The notes under the pieces are model-generated. The model was not told where the DNA came from. It was given only the letters and a program-made list of their open reading frames with translations, and made no database searches. Positions 35,156 to 49,171 of a DNA stretch of 64,000 nucleotides are shown here, piece after piece; positions within the stretch are counted from its first letter, which is position 1, and each line of letters begins with the position of its first letter. The position numbers and the translations under genes are program-made. The stretch is taken from assembly GCA_963713275.1 (NCBI GenBank), contig CAVQLG010000022.1, positions 1 through 64,000 on the forward strand. Reading direction: 5' to 3'. The stretch comes from CAIWHR01 sp963713275 (lineage in GTDB: Bacteria > Pseudomonadota > Gammaproteobacteria > Burkholderiales > Casimicrobiaceae).

Positions 35156-35241
35156 GCGCGACGGGCGGTGACGGCACGGGGGATTATCGCCCGCGCAACC
35201 GGCGCGTGGGCAGCGACCCGGAAAAAACGGGGGCGCGCGGG

Positions 35242-36531
35242 CTAACCGTTGCGCGGCCCCACGGCGCGGTGCCCGATGTCGCTGCGGAACTGCATTCCCG
35301 CGAAGCGGATCTCCGCGATCGCGCGGTAGGCCGCGCGCTGCGCCTGCCCCACCGAATCGCCCAGCGCGGTGACGCAGAGGACCCGGCCGCCGGCAACCAC
35401 GACGCGCCCGCCGGCGAGGCGCGTCCCCGCATGGAACACCCGGCAGTCCGGGTGGGTCGTCGCAGTCACGCGCTCGAGCCCCTCGATGGCATCGCCCTGG
35501 CGCGGCATGTCCGGATAGCCGTGCGCCGCCAGCACGACGCCCAGCGCAGCTCGCCGATCCCACTCCACCGCCGCCTCATCGAGCGTGCCTTCGCCACCGC
35601 GCTCCAGGAGTTCGAGCAGATCCGATTTCAGCCGCACCATGATCGGCTGCGTCTCCGGGTCGCCCAGCCGGCAGTTGAACTCCAGCACCCGCGGCGTGCC
35701 CGCGGTGTCGATCATCACCCCGGCGTACAGAAAGCCGGTATAGGGAACGCCTTCGGCAGCCATGCCGGCGACGGTCGGCAGGATCACGTCGCGCATGATC
35801 CGCCCATGCATTTCGGGGGTGACCACCGGCGCCGGCGAGTACGCGCCCATCCCGCCGGTGTTGGGGCCCTCGTCGTTGTCGCGCAGCCGCTTGTGATCCT
35901 GGCTCGACGCCAGCGGCAGCACGTTGCGGCCATCGACCGCGACGATGAAGCTCGCCTCCTCGCCAGCGAGGAAGTCCTCGACGACGACGCGCGCGCCGGC
36001 GCGGCCCATGCTGTTGCCGACCAGCATCGCGTCGATCGCCGCCTCGGCTTCCGCGACGGTCGAGGCCACGACGACGCCCTTGCCGGCGGCAAGCCCGTCG
36101 GCCTTGACGACGATCGGCGCGCCGCGCGCCGCGACGTAGGCCCGCGCCGCGACCGGGTCATTGAAGGTCCGGTACTCCGCCGTGGGAATCCCGTGCCGGC
36201 GCATGAACGCCTTGGCGTAGTCCTTGGAGCTTTCGAGCCGGGCGGCGGCCTGCGTCGGCCCGAAGATGCGCAGCCCCGCCGCGCGAAACGCGTCGACGGC
36301 CCCGGCGGCCAGCGGCGCCTCGGGACCGACGACCGTCAACTCGACGCCCTCGCGCTGCGCGAGCGCGACCAGTTCCGGAATGCCAGCGGCCTCGACGTTG
36401 GTGAGCGCGGGTTCGCGCGCCGTGCCGGCGTTGCCGGGTGCCACGAAGACCCGGGTCACCCGCGGCGAGCGGGCAAGCTTCCAGGCCAGCGCGTGTTCAC
36501 GACCGCCGCCGCCGATGACGAGCAGTTTCAT
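35242..36531 (-). CDS. purD: phosphoribosylamine-glycine ligase
   Basis: Second step of purine synthesis: ATP-grasp ligation of glycine to phosphoribosylamine. The 429 residues begin MKLLVIGGGGREHALAWKL. The ATP-grasp core contains IVVKADGLAAGKGVVVA, EASFIVAVDGRNVLPL and GGMGAYSPAPVVT, and the metal/ATP site is RVLEFNCRLGDPETQP. It lies 15 bases downstream of purH in the same operon. Confidence 0.97.
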   Translation of the reverse strand: MKLLVIGGGGREHALAWKLARSPRVTRVFVAPGNAGTAREPALTNVEAAGIPELVALAQREGVELTVVGPEAPLAAGAVDAFRAAGLRIFGPTQAAARLESSKDYAKAFMRRHGIPTAEYRTFNDPVAARAYVAARGAPIVVKADGLAAGKGVVVASTVAEAEAAIDAMLVGNSMGRAGARVVVEDFLAGEEASFIVAVDGRNVLPLASSQDHKRLRDNDEGPNTGGMGAYSPAPVVTPEMHGRIMRDVILPTVAGMAAEGVPYTGFLYAGVMIDTAGTPRVLEFNCRLGDPETQPIMVRLKSDLLELLERGGEGTLDEAAVEWDRRAALGVVLAAHGYPDMPRQGDAIEGLERVTATTHPDCRVFHAGTRLAGGRVVVAGGRVLCVTALGDSVGQAQRAAYRAIAEIRFAGMQFRSDIGHRAVGPRNG

Positions 36532-36546
36532 GCGCGCGTCCGCCGA

Positions 36547-38121
36547 TCAGTGCCGGAAATGGCGAACGCCGGTGAACACCATCGCGAGCCCGCGCTCGTC
36601 CGCGGCGGCGATCACCTCGTCGTCGCGCACGCTGCCCCCCGGCTGGATCACGGCCGCTGCGCCGTTGTCGGCGACGACGTCGAGGCCGTCACGGAACGGG
36701 AAAAAAGCGTCGGACGCCACGACGGACCCGGCAAGCGACAGGATCGCGGCCTTGGCCTTGATCGCCGCGATCCGCGCCGAGTCGACCCGGCTCATCTGCC
36801 CCGCGCCCACGCCGAGCGTCTGCCCGTTGCCGCAGTAGACGATCGCGTTCGACTTCACGAACTTCGCGACGCGCCAGGCGAACAGCAAATCGTCGATCTG
36901 GACGGCCGTCGGCGCCTTCTTCGTGACCACGCGCAGTTCGGAGGCATGGATGTTCCGGTGGTCGGGTGTTTGCACCAGGAAGCCGCCGCCGACCCGCTTG
37001 AAGTCCCACCGCGCGGCCTTGGCCCCCGGTGCCGGCGCCGGGATCTCGAGCACGCGGACGTTGACCTTCCGCCGGATCGCCGCCAACGCGTCGTCGGTGT
37101 AGCCGGGCGCGATCAGCACCTCGAGGAATTGCGCGGCGACCATCTCCACGGTCGCGGCGTCGATCGGGCGGTTGAAGGCGATGATGCCGCCGAAGGCGGA
37201 AACGGGGTCGGTGGCGAACGCCTTCTTGTAGGCTTCCGCCGGCGACAGCGCGATCGCGACGCCGCAGGGGTTCGCGTGCTTGACGATGACGCAGGCGGGC
37301 TCGGCGAAGGTCTTCGCGCACTCCCACGCCGCATCGCTGTCGGCGATGTTGTTGTAGGAGAGTTCCTTGCCCTGCAGCTGCCGGAACGCGGCGATGCTGC
37401 CGGCGACGGGCACTTCGTCGCGGTAGAAGGCGGCCTGCTGGTGGGGATTCTCGCCATAGCGCAGGTCCTGCTGCTTGTGCGCCTGCAGGTTGAGGCGTTC
37501 GGGGAAGGGCAGCGCGGTCGCGTCGGGCGAGCGCGCGGTCAGCCAGTTCGAGATGGCCCCGTCGTACGCCGCGGTGTGCGAGAACGCCTTGCGCGCGAGG
37601 GCGAACCGCGTCGCGGTGGAGAGCGCGCGATCTCCGGCCTCGAGCTCGGCGAGGAGCGCGGGATAGTCGGCGGGCTCGACGACGATGCCGACGTCGTGCC
37701 AGTTCTTCGCCGCCGCCCGCACCATCGTCGGGCCGCCGATATCGATGTTCTCGATCGCCTCATCGAGCGTGCAATGCTCCTTCGCGATCGTTTCGCGGAA
37801 CGGGTAGAGGTTGACGACGACGAGGTCGATCGGCGGGATGTCGTGCTTCTCCAGCGCGGCCGCGTGCGCGGGCAGATCGCGGCGCGCGAGGATGCCGCCG
37901 TGCACCTTCGGATGCAGCGTCTTGACGCGACCGTCGAGCATCTCGGGAAAGCCGGTGTAGTCGCCGATCTCGGTGACCGGCAGGCCCGCCTCGGCGAGGA
38001 CGCGGGCCGTGCCTCCGGTGGACAGGAGCTTCACGCCGAGGCGGTGCAGCCCCTGCGCGAATTCGACGAGACCGGTCTTGTCCGAGACCGAGAGCAGCGC
38101 TTGCGTGATGGGGTGCGTCAT
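36547..38121 (-). CDS. purH: bifunctional AICAR transformylase / IMP cyclohydrolase
   Basis: Last two steps of IMP synthesis. The 524 residues comprise an N-terminal MGS-like cyclohydrolase domain (ALLSVSDKTGLVEFAQGL, LLSTGGTARVL, LDGRVKTLHPKVHGG) and a C-terminal formyltransferase domain with KHANPCGVA and SDAFFPFRDGLD. The ATG at 38121 starts the conserved MTHPITQALLS; the frame is open further upstream but Pro-rich and unlike the family. Order fis-purH-purD is common in betaproteobacteria. Confidence 0.97.
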   Translation of the reverse strand: MTHPITQALLSVSDKTGLVEFAQGLHRLGVKLLSTGGTARVLAEAGLPVTEIGDYTGFPEMLDGRVKTLHPKVHGGILARRDLPAHAAALEKHDIPPIDLVVVNLYPFRETIAKEHCTLDEAIENIDIGGPTMVRAAAKNWHDVGIVVEPADYPALLAELEAGDRALSTATRFALARKAFSHTAAYDGAISNWLTARSPDATALPFPERLNLQAHKQQDLRYGENPHQQAAFYRDEVPVAGSIAAFRQLQGKELSYNNIADSDAAWECAKTFAEPACVIVKHANPCGVAIALSPAEAYKKAFATDPVSAFGGIIAFNRPIDAATVEMVAAQFLEVLIAPGYTDDALAAIRRKVNVRVLEIPAPAPGAKAARWDFKRVGGGFLVQTPDHRNIHASELRVVTKKAPTAVQIDDLLFAWRVAKFVKSNAIVYCGNGQTLGVGAGQMSRVDSARIAAIKAKAAILSLAGSVVASDAFFPFRDGLDVVADNGAAAVIQPGGSVRDDEVIAAADERGLAMVFTGVRHFRH

Positions 38122-38332
38122 GGCGCTCCGATGAGTCAGGGGTGGAGGGGGCGGCGCCGGCACGGGTCCGGCGGCGCGCCGGCAAAGTTCGCGCGGCAGC
38201 CGGGGGCAGGCGCAGCGAGGCGGTGACGGTGCAGCGCGTTCCCCGGCGGCGCTCGACTGCGTGATTCAGGCGGCTGCGCCGCCGGACTCCGGGCAGGGGT
38301 GACCGCGTGCGGCGGGTCCTGCACGCCGCAGC

Positions 38333-38587
38333 TCAGCGTATTCCGTATTTCGTGAGCTTGCTCCGCAGCGTACTGCGATTCAGCCCCAGCATGTCTGCCG
38401 CCTGCGTCTGGTTGCCACCGGCACGTTCCATCACCGACGAGATGATCGCGCGCTCGACGTGCGTGATCACCATGTCGTAGATGTCGTGCGGCCGCTCACC
38501 GTCGAGGTGCCGGAAATACTCGTCCAGCGACTTCTCGACCGTCTTGCCGATCTCGTTGCTGCAATTGATGCGTAGGGATTTCCTCAC
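38333..38587 (-). CDS. fis: DNA-binding protein Fis
   Basis: Nucleoid-associated regulator of 84 residues. It has an N-terminal dimerisation region (IGKTVEKSLDEYFRHLDG) and a C-terminal helix-turn-helix (RAGGNQTQAADMLGLNRSTL, then RSKLTKYGI). The GTG start at 38587 overlaps the dusB TGA by four bases, reproducing the classic dusB-fis operon. Confidence 0.95.
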   Translation of the reverse strand: MRKSLRINCSNEIGKTVEKSLDEYFRHLDGERPHDIYDMVITHVERAIISSVMERAGGNQTQAADMLGLNRSTLRSKLTKYGIR

Positions 38588-39660
38588 GCGGCCAGGGCCT
38601 CCCCGCCCCGTAGCGATTCGTATCCGGCGCCGAACGAAGCGCGGGCGTCCACGACACCCGCCGTCACGGGCAAGGCGGAAAGACGCTCGCCGCGTTCGGC
38701 GAGAAAGTCGAAGAAGCGGTTCACGGCGTCGACCTGCGCGACGATCGTCTGCGCCGCATTGGCGTCCGCCCGCAGGCGCTGCCCCCCGCAGAGGTCTCGA
38801 GCGTACCAGCCCAGGTGCTTGCGCGCGATGCGCACGCCGAGCTCGGCGCCGTAGAGGGCGTAGTGCTCCTGCAGGTGCGCGAGGATCAAGGCCCGCGCTT
38901 CGGCCACCGTGGGCGGGAGCGGCACGACCCCGCAATCGAGGAACTGCCGGATCTCGCGGAAGATCCACGGCCGTCCCTGGGCGGCGCGTCCGATCATCAA
39001 GGCGTCGGCGCCCGTGTGTGCGAGCACGCTGCGCGCGGCCTGCGGCGTCGCGATGTCGCCGTTGGCGATGACGGGGATCGCCACCGTCGACTTCACCGCG
39101 CGGATGGTGTCGTATTCCACGGGGCCGACGAAGCCGCAGGCACGCGTGCGGCCGTGCACGGCCAGCGCGGCGATGCCGGCGTCTTCGGCGATCCGCGCGA
39201 TCGCCGTCGCGTTGCGCTGCGCCGGCGACCAGCCGGTGCGGATCTTGAGCGTCACCGGCACGTCGACGGCCGCGACGACCGCCCGGACGATCGCCGCAAC
39301 CCGGGCCTCGTCCCGCAGAAGCGCGGAGCCGGCGGCGACGTTGCAGACCTTCTTCGCCGGGCAGCCCATGTTGATGTCGATGATCTCGGCGCCCCGATCG
39401 ACGTTGAGGCGCGCCGCGGCGGCCATCTGTGCGGGATCGGCGCCGGCGATCTGCACCACGATGGGTCCCGACTCGCCGCGGTGGTCGGTGCGCCGCAGCG
39501 TCTTGCCGCTGTCGCGCAGCAGCGGATTCGACGCGACCATTTCCGATACCGCGTAACCGGCGCCGAGCCGCCGGCAGAGCTCGCGAAACGGGCGATCGGC
39601 GACGCCCGCCATCGGCGCGAGCGCGAGGTTGCTGGCGATGGCGTAGGACCCGATGTGCAC
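38584..39660 (-). CDS. dusB: tRNA-dihydrouridine synthase B
   Basis: Flavoprotein that reduces uridine in the tRNA D-loop. The TIM barrel starts LALAPMAGVADRPFRELCRR. The catalytic Cys is in INMGCPAKKVCNVAAGSAL, and FMN-binding stretches include TLKIRTGW and PVIANGDI. A GTG at 39660 was chosen because VHIGSYAIASN aligns with the usual MRIG-type N-terminus; GTG at 39672 is an alternative. It precedes and overlaps fis. Confidence 0.94.
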   Translation of the reverse strand: MHIGSYAIASNLALAPMAGVADRPFRELCRRLGAGYAVSEMVASNPLLRDSGKTLRRTDHRGESGPIVVQIAGADPAQMAAAARLNVDRGAEIIDINMGCPAKKVCNVAAGSALLRDEARVAAIVRAVVAAVDVPVTLKIRTGWSPAQRNATAIARIAEDAGIAALAVHGRTRACGFVGPVEYDTIRAVKSTVAIPVIANGDIATPQAARSVLAHTGADALMIGRAAQGRPWIFREIRQFLDCGVVPLPPTVAEARALILAHLQEHYALYGAELGVRIARKHLGWYARDLCGGQRLRADANAAQTIVAQVDAVNRFFDFLAERGERLSALPVTAGVVDARASFGAGYESLRGGEALAA

Positions 39661-39844
39661 GGTCGAGAGCACCCAATGAGGCAGGGCAAATCCGGCGGGG
39701 GAGCGGATTATAACAACCCCTCGCGGCGCGTGGAGAGCCCCGGGAAGGCGCGGTTCTCCTTTGTTTACGCTGCCCGCCGCTGCGACCGGTCGCGCCGTTC
39801 GCAGCTTGCACTCCGGGCGCTCGCGACGATCTCTCCAGAGGCTT

Positions 39845-41056
39845 TCAGCGCAGCCCGAAGAGCATGGCGCGCGTGAACGCGCGTTTGGCCGGCGGCAGCA
39901 CGTCGAGCAGCGCGAGCGCAAGGCCGCGCGGCCAGCGCGCAAGCGGGTGGTCGCTGTCGAATACGGTCACGAGTCCGTGGGTGAAGGCGATGCCGCCCCA
40001 GCGATCGGCGCGCCGATCGCGGACGTAGCGTTCGAGCATCGGAGGTTCGCCGAGCGCCTCGCGCGGCGTGTCGAGAACCACCTGCGCGAGCTCGAAGGCG
40101 TCACGCAACCCGACGTTGAACCCCTGCGCGGCGACCGGGTGCAGCGTCTGCGCCGCGTTGCCGAGGACCACCGCACGCCCTGCGACCGGGTCGGGCGCGA
40201 ACTCCAGCGCCAGCGCGAACGAGCGCCGCTGCGCAACGCGCGTGAAGCCACCGACGCGCCCGCCGAGCTGAGCCGACAGCGCCGCCAGGAAATCGGCGTC
40301 GCCGGCAGCCAGCAGGCTGCGCGCGCGATCGGGCGTCACCGTCCAGACGAGGGCGTAGTGGTCGGCTTCAGGCAGCAGCGCGATCGGCCCCGCTCGGGCG
40401 AAGCGCTCGTAGGCGCGCCCGCGGGGCGGCACCGCTCGCCAGACCCTGGCCACCAGCGCGACCTGGCGATAGTCGTGACGGTGGCGGTCGAGTCCGGCGA
40501 CCCCGGCGCCCGCGCCGTCGGCGATTGCGGCGAGGCGGGCGTGCACCGGGCACGACGGAGCATCGCCGCAGGCCAGCACCGCGTGCGTCGCTGCCCGGGT
40601 CACCGCCGTCACGCTGACGGCGTAGCGGACGCGCACGCCGCTCCGGGTCAGCGCCGCGTCCAGCGCCTGCTGCAGCGCGCGGTAGCTGACCACATAGCCC
40701 AGCGCCGGCAGGCCCGCGTCGGCCGCGCTCAGCGTCGCCGCACCGAAACCCCCGGCCTGCGAGACGTCGACTTCGGCGATCGGTGTCGCCGCGCCCGGCC
40801 GCGCGGCCAGCAGCGCCCACACGCCCTGCCGCTCGAGGATCAGCCGCGCACCGTGGGAGAGCGCGAGCGAGCGATCGCCGCGCAGCGTTTCCCCTGCAGG
40901 CCGTGCGTCGAGCACGACGACGTCGAGATCGGCGTCGCGAAGCGCCAGCGCCAGGGTAGCGCCCACCGGCCCCGCGCCGACGATGGCGATGTCGTGGAGC
41001 GGCGGCGCGTGGTCGCCCGTGGCGACGGTCGCGGGCAGGGGGATGGTGGGCGCCAT
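39845..41056 (-). CDS. UbiH/UbiF-family FAD-dependent ubiquinone biosynthesis hydroxylase
   Basis: Aromatic-ring monooxygenase of ubiquinone synthesis, 403 residues. FAD motifs in order: IAIVGAGPVGATLALAL near residue 23, LDARPAGETLRGDRSLAL, and the C-terminal AVVLGNAAQTLHPVAAQGFN. The RSLALSHGARLILERQGVW stretch is typical of the UbiH/VisC group. Which ring position it hydroxylates cannot be told from the sequence. It lies 12 bases after pepP, the usual pepP-ubiH pairing. Confidence 0.9.
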   Translation of the reverse strand: MAPTIPLPATVATGDHAPPLHDIAIVGAGPVGATLALALRDADLDVVVLDARPAGETLRGDRSLALSHGARLILERQGVWALLAARPGAATPIAEVDVSQAGGFGAATLSAADAGLPALGYVVSYRALQQALDAALTRSGVRVRYAVSVTAVTRAATHAVLACGDAPSCPVHARLAAIADGAGAGVAGLDRHRHDYRQVALVARVWRAVPPRGRAYERFARAGPIALLPEADHYALVWTVTPDRARSLLAAGDADFLAALSAQLGGRVGGFTRVAQRRSFALALEFAPDPVAGRAVVLGNAAQTLHPVAAQGFNVGLRDAFELAQVVLDTPREALGEPPMLERYVRDRRADRWGGIAFTHGLVTVFDSDHPLARWPRGLALALLDVLPPAKRAFTRAMLFGLR

Positions 41057-41068
41057 CTATGGGAAGCG

Positions 41069-42391
41069 CTAGTCGCGGCGGCAGGCTTCCTCGACCGCCG
41101 CCACGGTGCGGGGTGTGGCCGCCGTCAGGTTCTCGCTGCCGGACGCCGTGACCAGGAGGTCGTCCTCGATCCGCACGCCGATGTCCCAGAACGCCTCGGG
41201 CACGGTGTCGGCGGCACGGATGTAGGCTCCCGGCTCGACCGTGAGCACCATGCCGGGCGCGAGCCGAATCGACGCGCCGCGCGCCTGGTAGAGCCCCGCA
41301 TCGTGCACATCCATGCCCAACCAGTGCCCGGCGCGGTGCATGTAGAACTGCTTGTAGCTGCCGGATTCGAGCACTTCGTCCAGCGTGCCACGCAGGAGCC
41401 CGAGATCGACGAACCCCTGCGCCAGCACCCTTTCCGCGGCCTTGTGGTAGTCGTGGAACTCGACCCCCGGCTGCACCGCCTCGATGCACGCGGCCTGCGC
41501 CGCCAGCACCAGTTCGTAGACGTCCCTCTGCGGCCCGCTGAACCTGCCGTTCACCGGAAAGGTGCGGGTGATGTCCGAGGCGTAGCCCTGGTACTCGCAG
41601 CCGGCGTCGATCAGCAGCAGCTCGCCGTCGCGCAGCTCCCGGTTATTGTCGCGGTAGTGCAGCACGCAGGCGTTGGGCCCGCCGGCGACGATCGACGGAT
41701 ACGCGACCGCCTGTGCGCCGGCGGAAAGGAACTCGTGCACCAACTCGGCCTCGACCTGGTACTCGAACCAGCCGGGGCGCGCCGCGGCCATCGCGCGCCG
41801 GTGCGCTGCCGAGGAGATCGCCGCGGCGCGGCGCATCAGGGACTGCTCGTGGGCGTCCTTGACAAGACGCATCGCGTCGAGCGATTGCCGCACGTCGACG
41901 ATGTGCTCCGGCGGGACGACGCCGGTGCGGGCGCGCCCGCGTACCTCGTTGATGAGATCGGTGACCTTGCGGTCCCACGCCGCGAGCAGCCCCAGCGGCG
42001 TGTACAACGCGGGGCGGTCGGCGACGAGGTCGGCGAGCACGCTGTCCATCTTGCCCAACGGATGCGCGGCGTCGAAGCCGAAGATCTCGCAGGCAGCGTC
42101 GGGCCCGCAGCGAGGACCGTCCCAGATCTCGCGCTCGGGATTCTTCTCGCGGCAGAACAGAAGGTGACGGTCGCCTGATTCGTCCGCGACCAGTGCGAGG
42201 ACGGCGTCGGGTTCCGGGAAGCCCGAAAGGTAGTAGAAGTAGCTGTCGTGGCGATAGGGGAAGTGCGAATCGCGGCTGCGCGGCACCTCGGGCGCCGTGG
42301 GCACGAGCGCCAGACCGCCGCCCGTGTGGGTCCGCATGTGCTTGAGCAGGGCGGCGCGGCGGCGGCGGTAGATCGCGGAGTTGGGGTCCAT
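41069..42391 (-). CDS. pepP: Xaa-Pro aminopeptidase
   Basis: Dinuclear-metal (pita-bread fold) peptidase that removes N-terminal residues before proline. The 440 residues carry all metal-ligand segments in order: LLIDAGCEYQGYASDITRTF, MHRAGHWLGMDVHD, MVLTVEPGAYI and IGVRIEDDLLVT. The N-terminal domain (YRRRRAALLKHMR, HDSYFYYLSGFPEPDAV) matches PepP rather than PepQ. It forms an operon with the ubiquinone hydroxylase. Confidence 0.96.
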   Translation of the reverse strand: MDPNSAIYRRRRAALLKHMRTHTGGGLALVPTAPEVPRSRDSHFPYRHDSYFYYLSGFPEPDAVLALVADESGDRHLLFCREKNPEREIWDGPRCGPDAACEIFGFDAAHPLGKMDSVLADLVADRPALYTPLGLLAAWDRKVTDLINEVRGRARTGVVPPEHIVDVRQSLDAMRLVKDAHEQSLMRRAAAISSAAHRRAMAAARPGWFEYQVEAELVHEFLSAGAQAVAYPSIVAGGPNACVLHYRDNNRELRDGELLLIDAGCEYQGYASDITRTFPVNGRFSGPQRDVYELVLAAQAACIEAVQPGVEFHDYHKAAERVLAQGFVDLGLLRGTLDEVLESGSYKQFYMHRAGHWLGMDVHDAGLYQARGASIRLAPGMVLTVEPGAYIRAADTVPEAFWDIGVRIEDDLLVTASGSENLTAATPRTVAAVEEACRRD

Positions 42392-42462
42392 CGGCGGCGC
42401 CTCATCGAAGCGCCAATTATAGGCGCAGCCGCGGCGCGCTCCTGCCGCGCACCGGCATTTGC

Positions 42463-42468
42463 TAACAT
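42463..42468 (+). promoter_or_regulatory. candidate -10 element directly before the cyclo-ligase gene
   Basis: TAACAT ends only six bases before the ATG at 42475, which would place the transcript start at or next to the start codon. No Shine-Dalgarno is visible. Confidence 0.3.
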
Positions 42469-42474
42469 CGATCG

Positions 42475-43119
42475 ATGCCCCCCGGTGGATCGTCGCGGCC
42501 GGCGTCGACGGGTCGCGCCCTGCGCGAAGCCAAGTTCGCGCTGCGCGCGCGCTGCCTCGCCCAGCGCGACGCGCTGCCGGAGCGCGTCCACGCCGCCGCC
42601 TCGGCTGCGATCGTCGCCGGGATCGCGAGGCTTGCCTGCTGGAAGGACGCCCCCTCGGTGCTGCTGACGCTGCCCTTCCGCAGCGAGTGGGACTCGCGGC
42701 CGCTGCTCGAAGCCGCGCTTGCCGCGGGCAAGCGCGTGGCGCTGCCGCGGGTCAACGCGCGGACGCGGACGCTGGAACTGCACGCGATTCGCGACCTCGA
42801 CGCCGACGTCGCGCCGGGACACCAGCGGATTCCCGAGCCGCTGCCGTCCTGCCCGGGAGTGGCTCCGGACGAGATCTGCTGGGTCCTGGTGCCCGGTGTC
42901 GCCTTCGACGCGCGGGGCGCGCGGCTGGGCTACGGCGGCGGTTATTACGATCGCCTGCTGCCGCTCCTGCGCCCCGCGGTGCCGCGCGTGGCCGGCGCCT
43001 TCGAGCTGCAAGTCGTCGCCGCGGTACCCTTCGCCGTGCACGACGCGCGGATCGATCGCGTCGTCACCGAAGCGAGAACGATCCACTGCGTGCGGGCGAT
43101 CGATGGGAGCCCTGCTTGA
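42475..43119 (+). CDS. 5-formyltetrahydrofolate cyclo-ligase
   Basis: ATP-dependent conversion of 5-formyl-THF to 5,10-methenyl-THF. The 214 residues contain the N-terminal EAKFALRARCLAQRDALP, LLTLPFRSEWDSRPLLEAAL and the signature VLVPGVAFDARGARLGYGGG followed by YYDRLL. It is divergent from pepP with about 80 bases between. Starts with no SD; see the candidate -10 right before it. Confidence 0.93.
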   Translation: MPPGGSSRPASTGRALREAKFALRARCLAQRDALPERVHAAASAAIVAGIARLACWKDAPSVLLTLPFRSEWDSRPLLEAALAAGKRVALPRVNARTRTLELHAIRDLDADVAPGHQRIPEPLPSCPGVAPDEICWVLVPGVAFDARGARLGYGGGYYDRLLPLLRPAVPRVAGAFELQVVAAVPFAVHDARIDRVVTEARTIHCVRAIDGSPA

Positions 43120-43287
43120 CTCCAACGCCGACGCGTGAGTGAGCGCCTGCGCATCCGTCGACGCCAAGCGCCCCGGGAGCGGCGTGAGCGGCATTCGAGA
43201 ACCGTTTCCGCCGGGCGCCAACCTCGGCCGGGTGGGTTCGCCGTGCGAATCTCGCGCGGCGCCGATGCGCGAAACCCGGACCCCGCA

Positions 43288-43293
43288 TACAAT
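43288..43293 (+). promoter_or_regulatory. candidate -10 element of the aceE operon
   Basis: TACAAT (five of six to consensus), 60 bases before the aceE ATG, in the 233-base gap after the cyclo-ligase gene. No good -35 at the expected distance. The rest of the gap shows no gene. Confidence 0.35.
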
Positions 43294-43352
43294 TGGGCGA
43301 GCAAAACGCTCGGGTATGGGTCCCGCGCGTTGCGAAACTGGAGGAGCCGGCG

Positions 43353-46007
<2,655 letters not shown>

Positions 46008-46020
46008 GAGGGGCCCCGCC

Positions 46021-46254
46021 ATGAGCACGATCGAAGTCAAGGTTCCCGACATCGGCGACTTCAAGGACGTCCCGGTCATCGAGGTCTTCGTCAAGCCCGG
46101 CGACGTCGTCAAGGCCGACGACCCGCTGATCACCCTGGAGTCCGACAAGGCGACGATGGAAGTGCCTTCGCCGGCCGCCGGCACCGTGCGCGAGCTCAAG
46201 GTCAGGCTGGGCGACAAGGTGGCCGAGGGGGTGGTGATCCTCACGCTCGACACG
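46021..46254 (+). repeat. lipoyl-domain direct repeat, copy in aceF
   Basis: The first 78 codons are almost the same in DNA and protein as 47350-47583 in lpdA. The encoded domains differ at fewer than ten positions, mostly conservative (Lys/Arg, Ile/Val), and long stretches of DNA are identical. Confidence 0.85.
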
Positions 46255-47331
46255 GCCGCTGCGGCCGCAGCGAGCGCAGGGGCCGCGAGCGTGCCCGCCC
46301 CGGCGGCGGCAGTCGCGGCGCCGGCGGTCCCGCGCGCCGCAGCCGCTGCGCCCGCAACGCCTGCCCCGCCGGCGCCCGTCGCAGCTGCGACGGACGTTGC
46401 GGATCCCGCGTCGTTCAAGGCTGCGCACGCCTCGCCCTCGGTGCGCAAGTTCGCGCGCACGCTGGGTGTCGATCTCGCGCGGGTCAGGGGCACCGGGCCC
46501 AAGGGCCGCGTGCTCGAGGAGGATGTCAAGGGGTACGTCAAGGAGGTGATGAGCGGCGCGGCAGCCCCCGCCGGCGGCGCGATCACCGGCGGCGGCGCGC
46601 TCAACCTCCTGCCCTGGCCCGCCGTCGACTTCGCGAAATTCGGTCCGGTCGAGCCGCGGCCGCTGTCGCGGATCAGGAAGATCTCCGGCGCCAACCTCGC
46701 CCGCAACTGGGTGATGATCCCGCACGTCACGCAGTTCGACGAGGCCGACATCACCGATCTCGAGGCGTTCCGCGTCGCGCAGAACAAGGAGCACGAGCCG
46801 TCCGGCGCCAAGCTCACGATGCTCGCGTTCCTGGTCAAGGCGAGCGTCGCGGCGCTGGCGAAGTTTCCCGAGTTCAACGCGTCGATCGACGGCGACAGCC
46901 TGGTGCTGAAGCGGTACTTCCACATCGGTTTCGCCGCCGACACGCCGAACGGCCTCGTCGTGCCGGTGCTGAAGAACGCCGACCAGAAAGGCGTGCTGCA
47001 GATCGCAAGGGAGATGGGCGAACTCTCGGCAAGAGCGCGCGAGGGCAAGCTCGGCCCGGCCGACATGCAGGGCGGCTGCTTCACGATCTCGTCGCTGGGC
47101 GGCATCGGCGGCACGGCGTTCACGCCGATCATCAACGCCCCCGAGGTCGCGATCCTCGGGGTGTCGAAGAGCACGCTGAAGCCGGTCTGGGACGGCAAGG
47201 CGTTCGTGCCGCGGCTGCGGGTGCCGCTGTCGCTGTCCTACGACCACCGCGTGATCGACGGCGCGTCGGCAGCGCGCTTCACCGCGTATCTGTGCACGTT
47301 GCTCGCCGACCTGCGGCGGGTGATGCTCTAA
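46021..47331 (+). CDS. aceF: pyruvate dehydrogenase E2, dihydrolipoamide acetyltransferase
   Basis: Core subunit of the complex, 436 residues. One lipoyl domain (about 1-78, lipoylated Lys in ESDKATMEVPSPAAG) is followed by an Ala/Pro-rich flexible linker (about 79-125), then a peripheral-subunit binding domain (HASPSVRKFARTLGVDLARV). The catalytic acetyltransferase domain ends with SLSYDHRVIDGASAARF, holding the active-site His and Asp. Only one lipoyl domain is present where many relatives have two or three; a second is on the neighbouring E3. Confidence 0.96.
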   Translation: MSTIEVKVPDIGDFKDVPVIEVFVKPGDVVKADDPLITLESDKATMEVPSPAAGTVRELKVRLGDKVAEGVVILTLDTAAAAAASAGAASVPAPAAAVAAPAVPRAAAAAPATPAPPAPVAAATDVADPASFKAAHASPSVRKFARTLGVDLARVRGTGPKGRVLEEDVKGYVKEVMSGAAAPAGGAITGGGALNLLPWPAVDFAKFGPVEPRPLSRIRKISGANLARNWVMIPHVTQFDEADITDLEAFRVAQNKEHEPSGAKLTMLAFLVKASVAALAKFPEFNASIDGDSLVLKRYFHIGFAADTPNGLVVPVLKNADQKGVLQIAREMGELSARAREGKLGPADMQGGCFTISSLGGIGGTAFTPIINAPEVAILGVSKSTLKPVWDGKAFVPRLRVPLSLSYDHRVIDGASAARFTAYLCTLLADLRRVML

Positions 47332-47349
47332 CCACCGACCGAGGCCGAC

Positions 47350-49171
<1,822 letters not shown>

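Noticed and set aside
35206..38226. A 1006-codon + strand frame opposite purD and purH
   Set aside because: Same antisense effect; the translation is Arg/Asp/His-rich without motifs.
38122..38332. Purine riboswitch or leader before purH
   Set aside because: The 211 bases between fis and purH show no conserved riboswitch core or terminator-antiterminator pair that I could recognise.
39761..42178. An 805-codon + strand frame opposite the ubiquinone hydroxylase and pepP
   Set aside because: Antisense shadow; no start signal and no recognisable domain.
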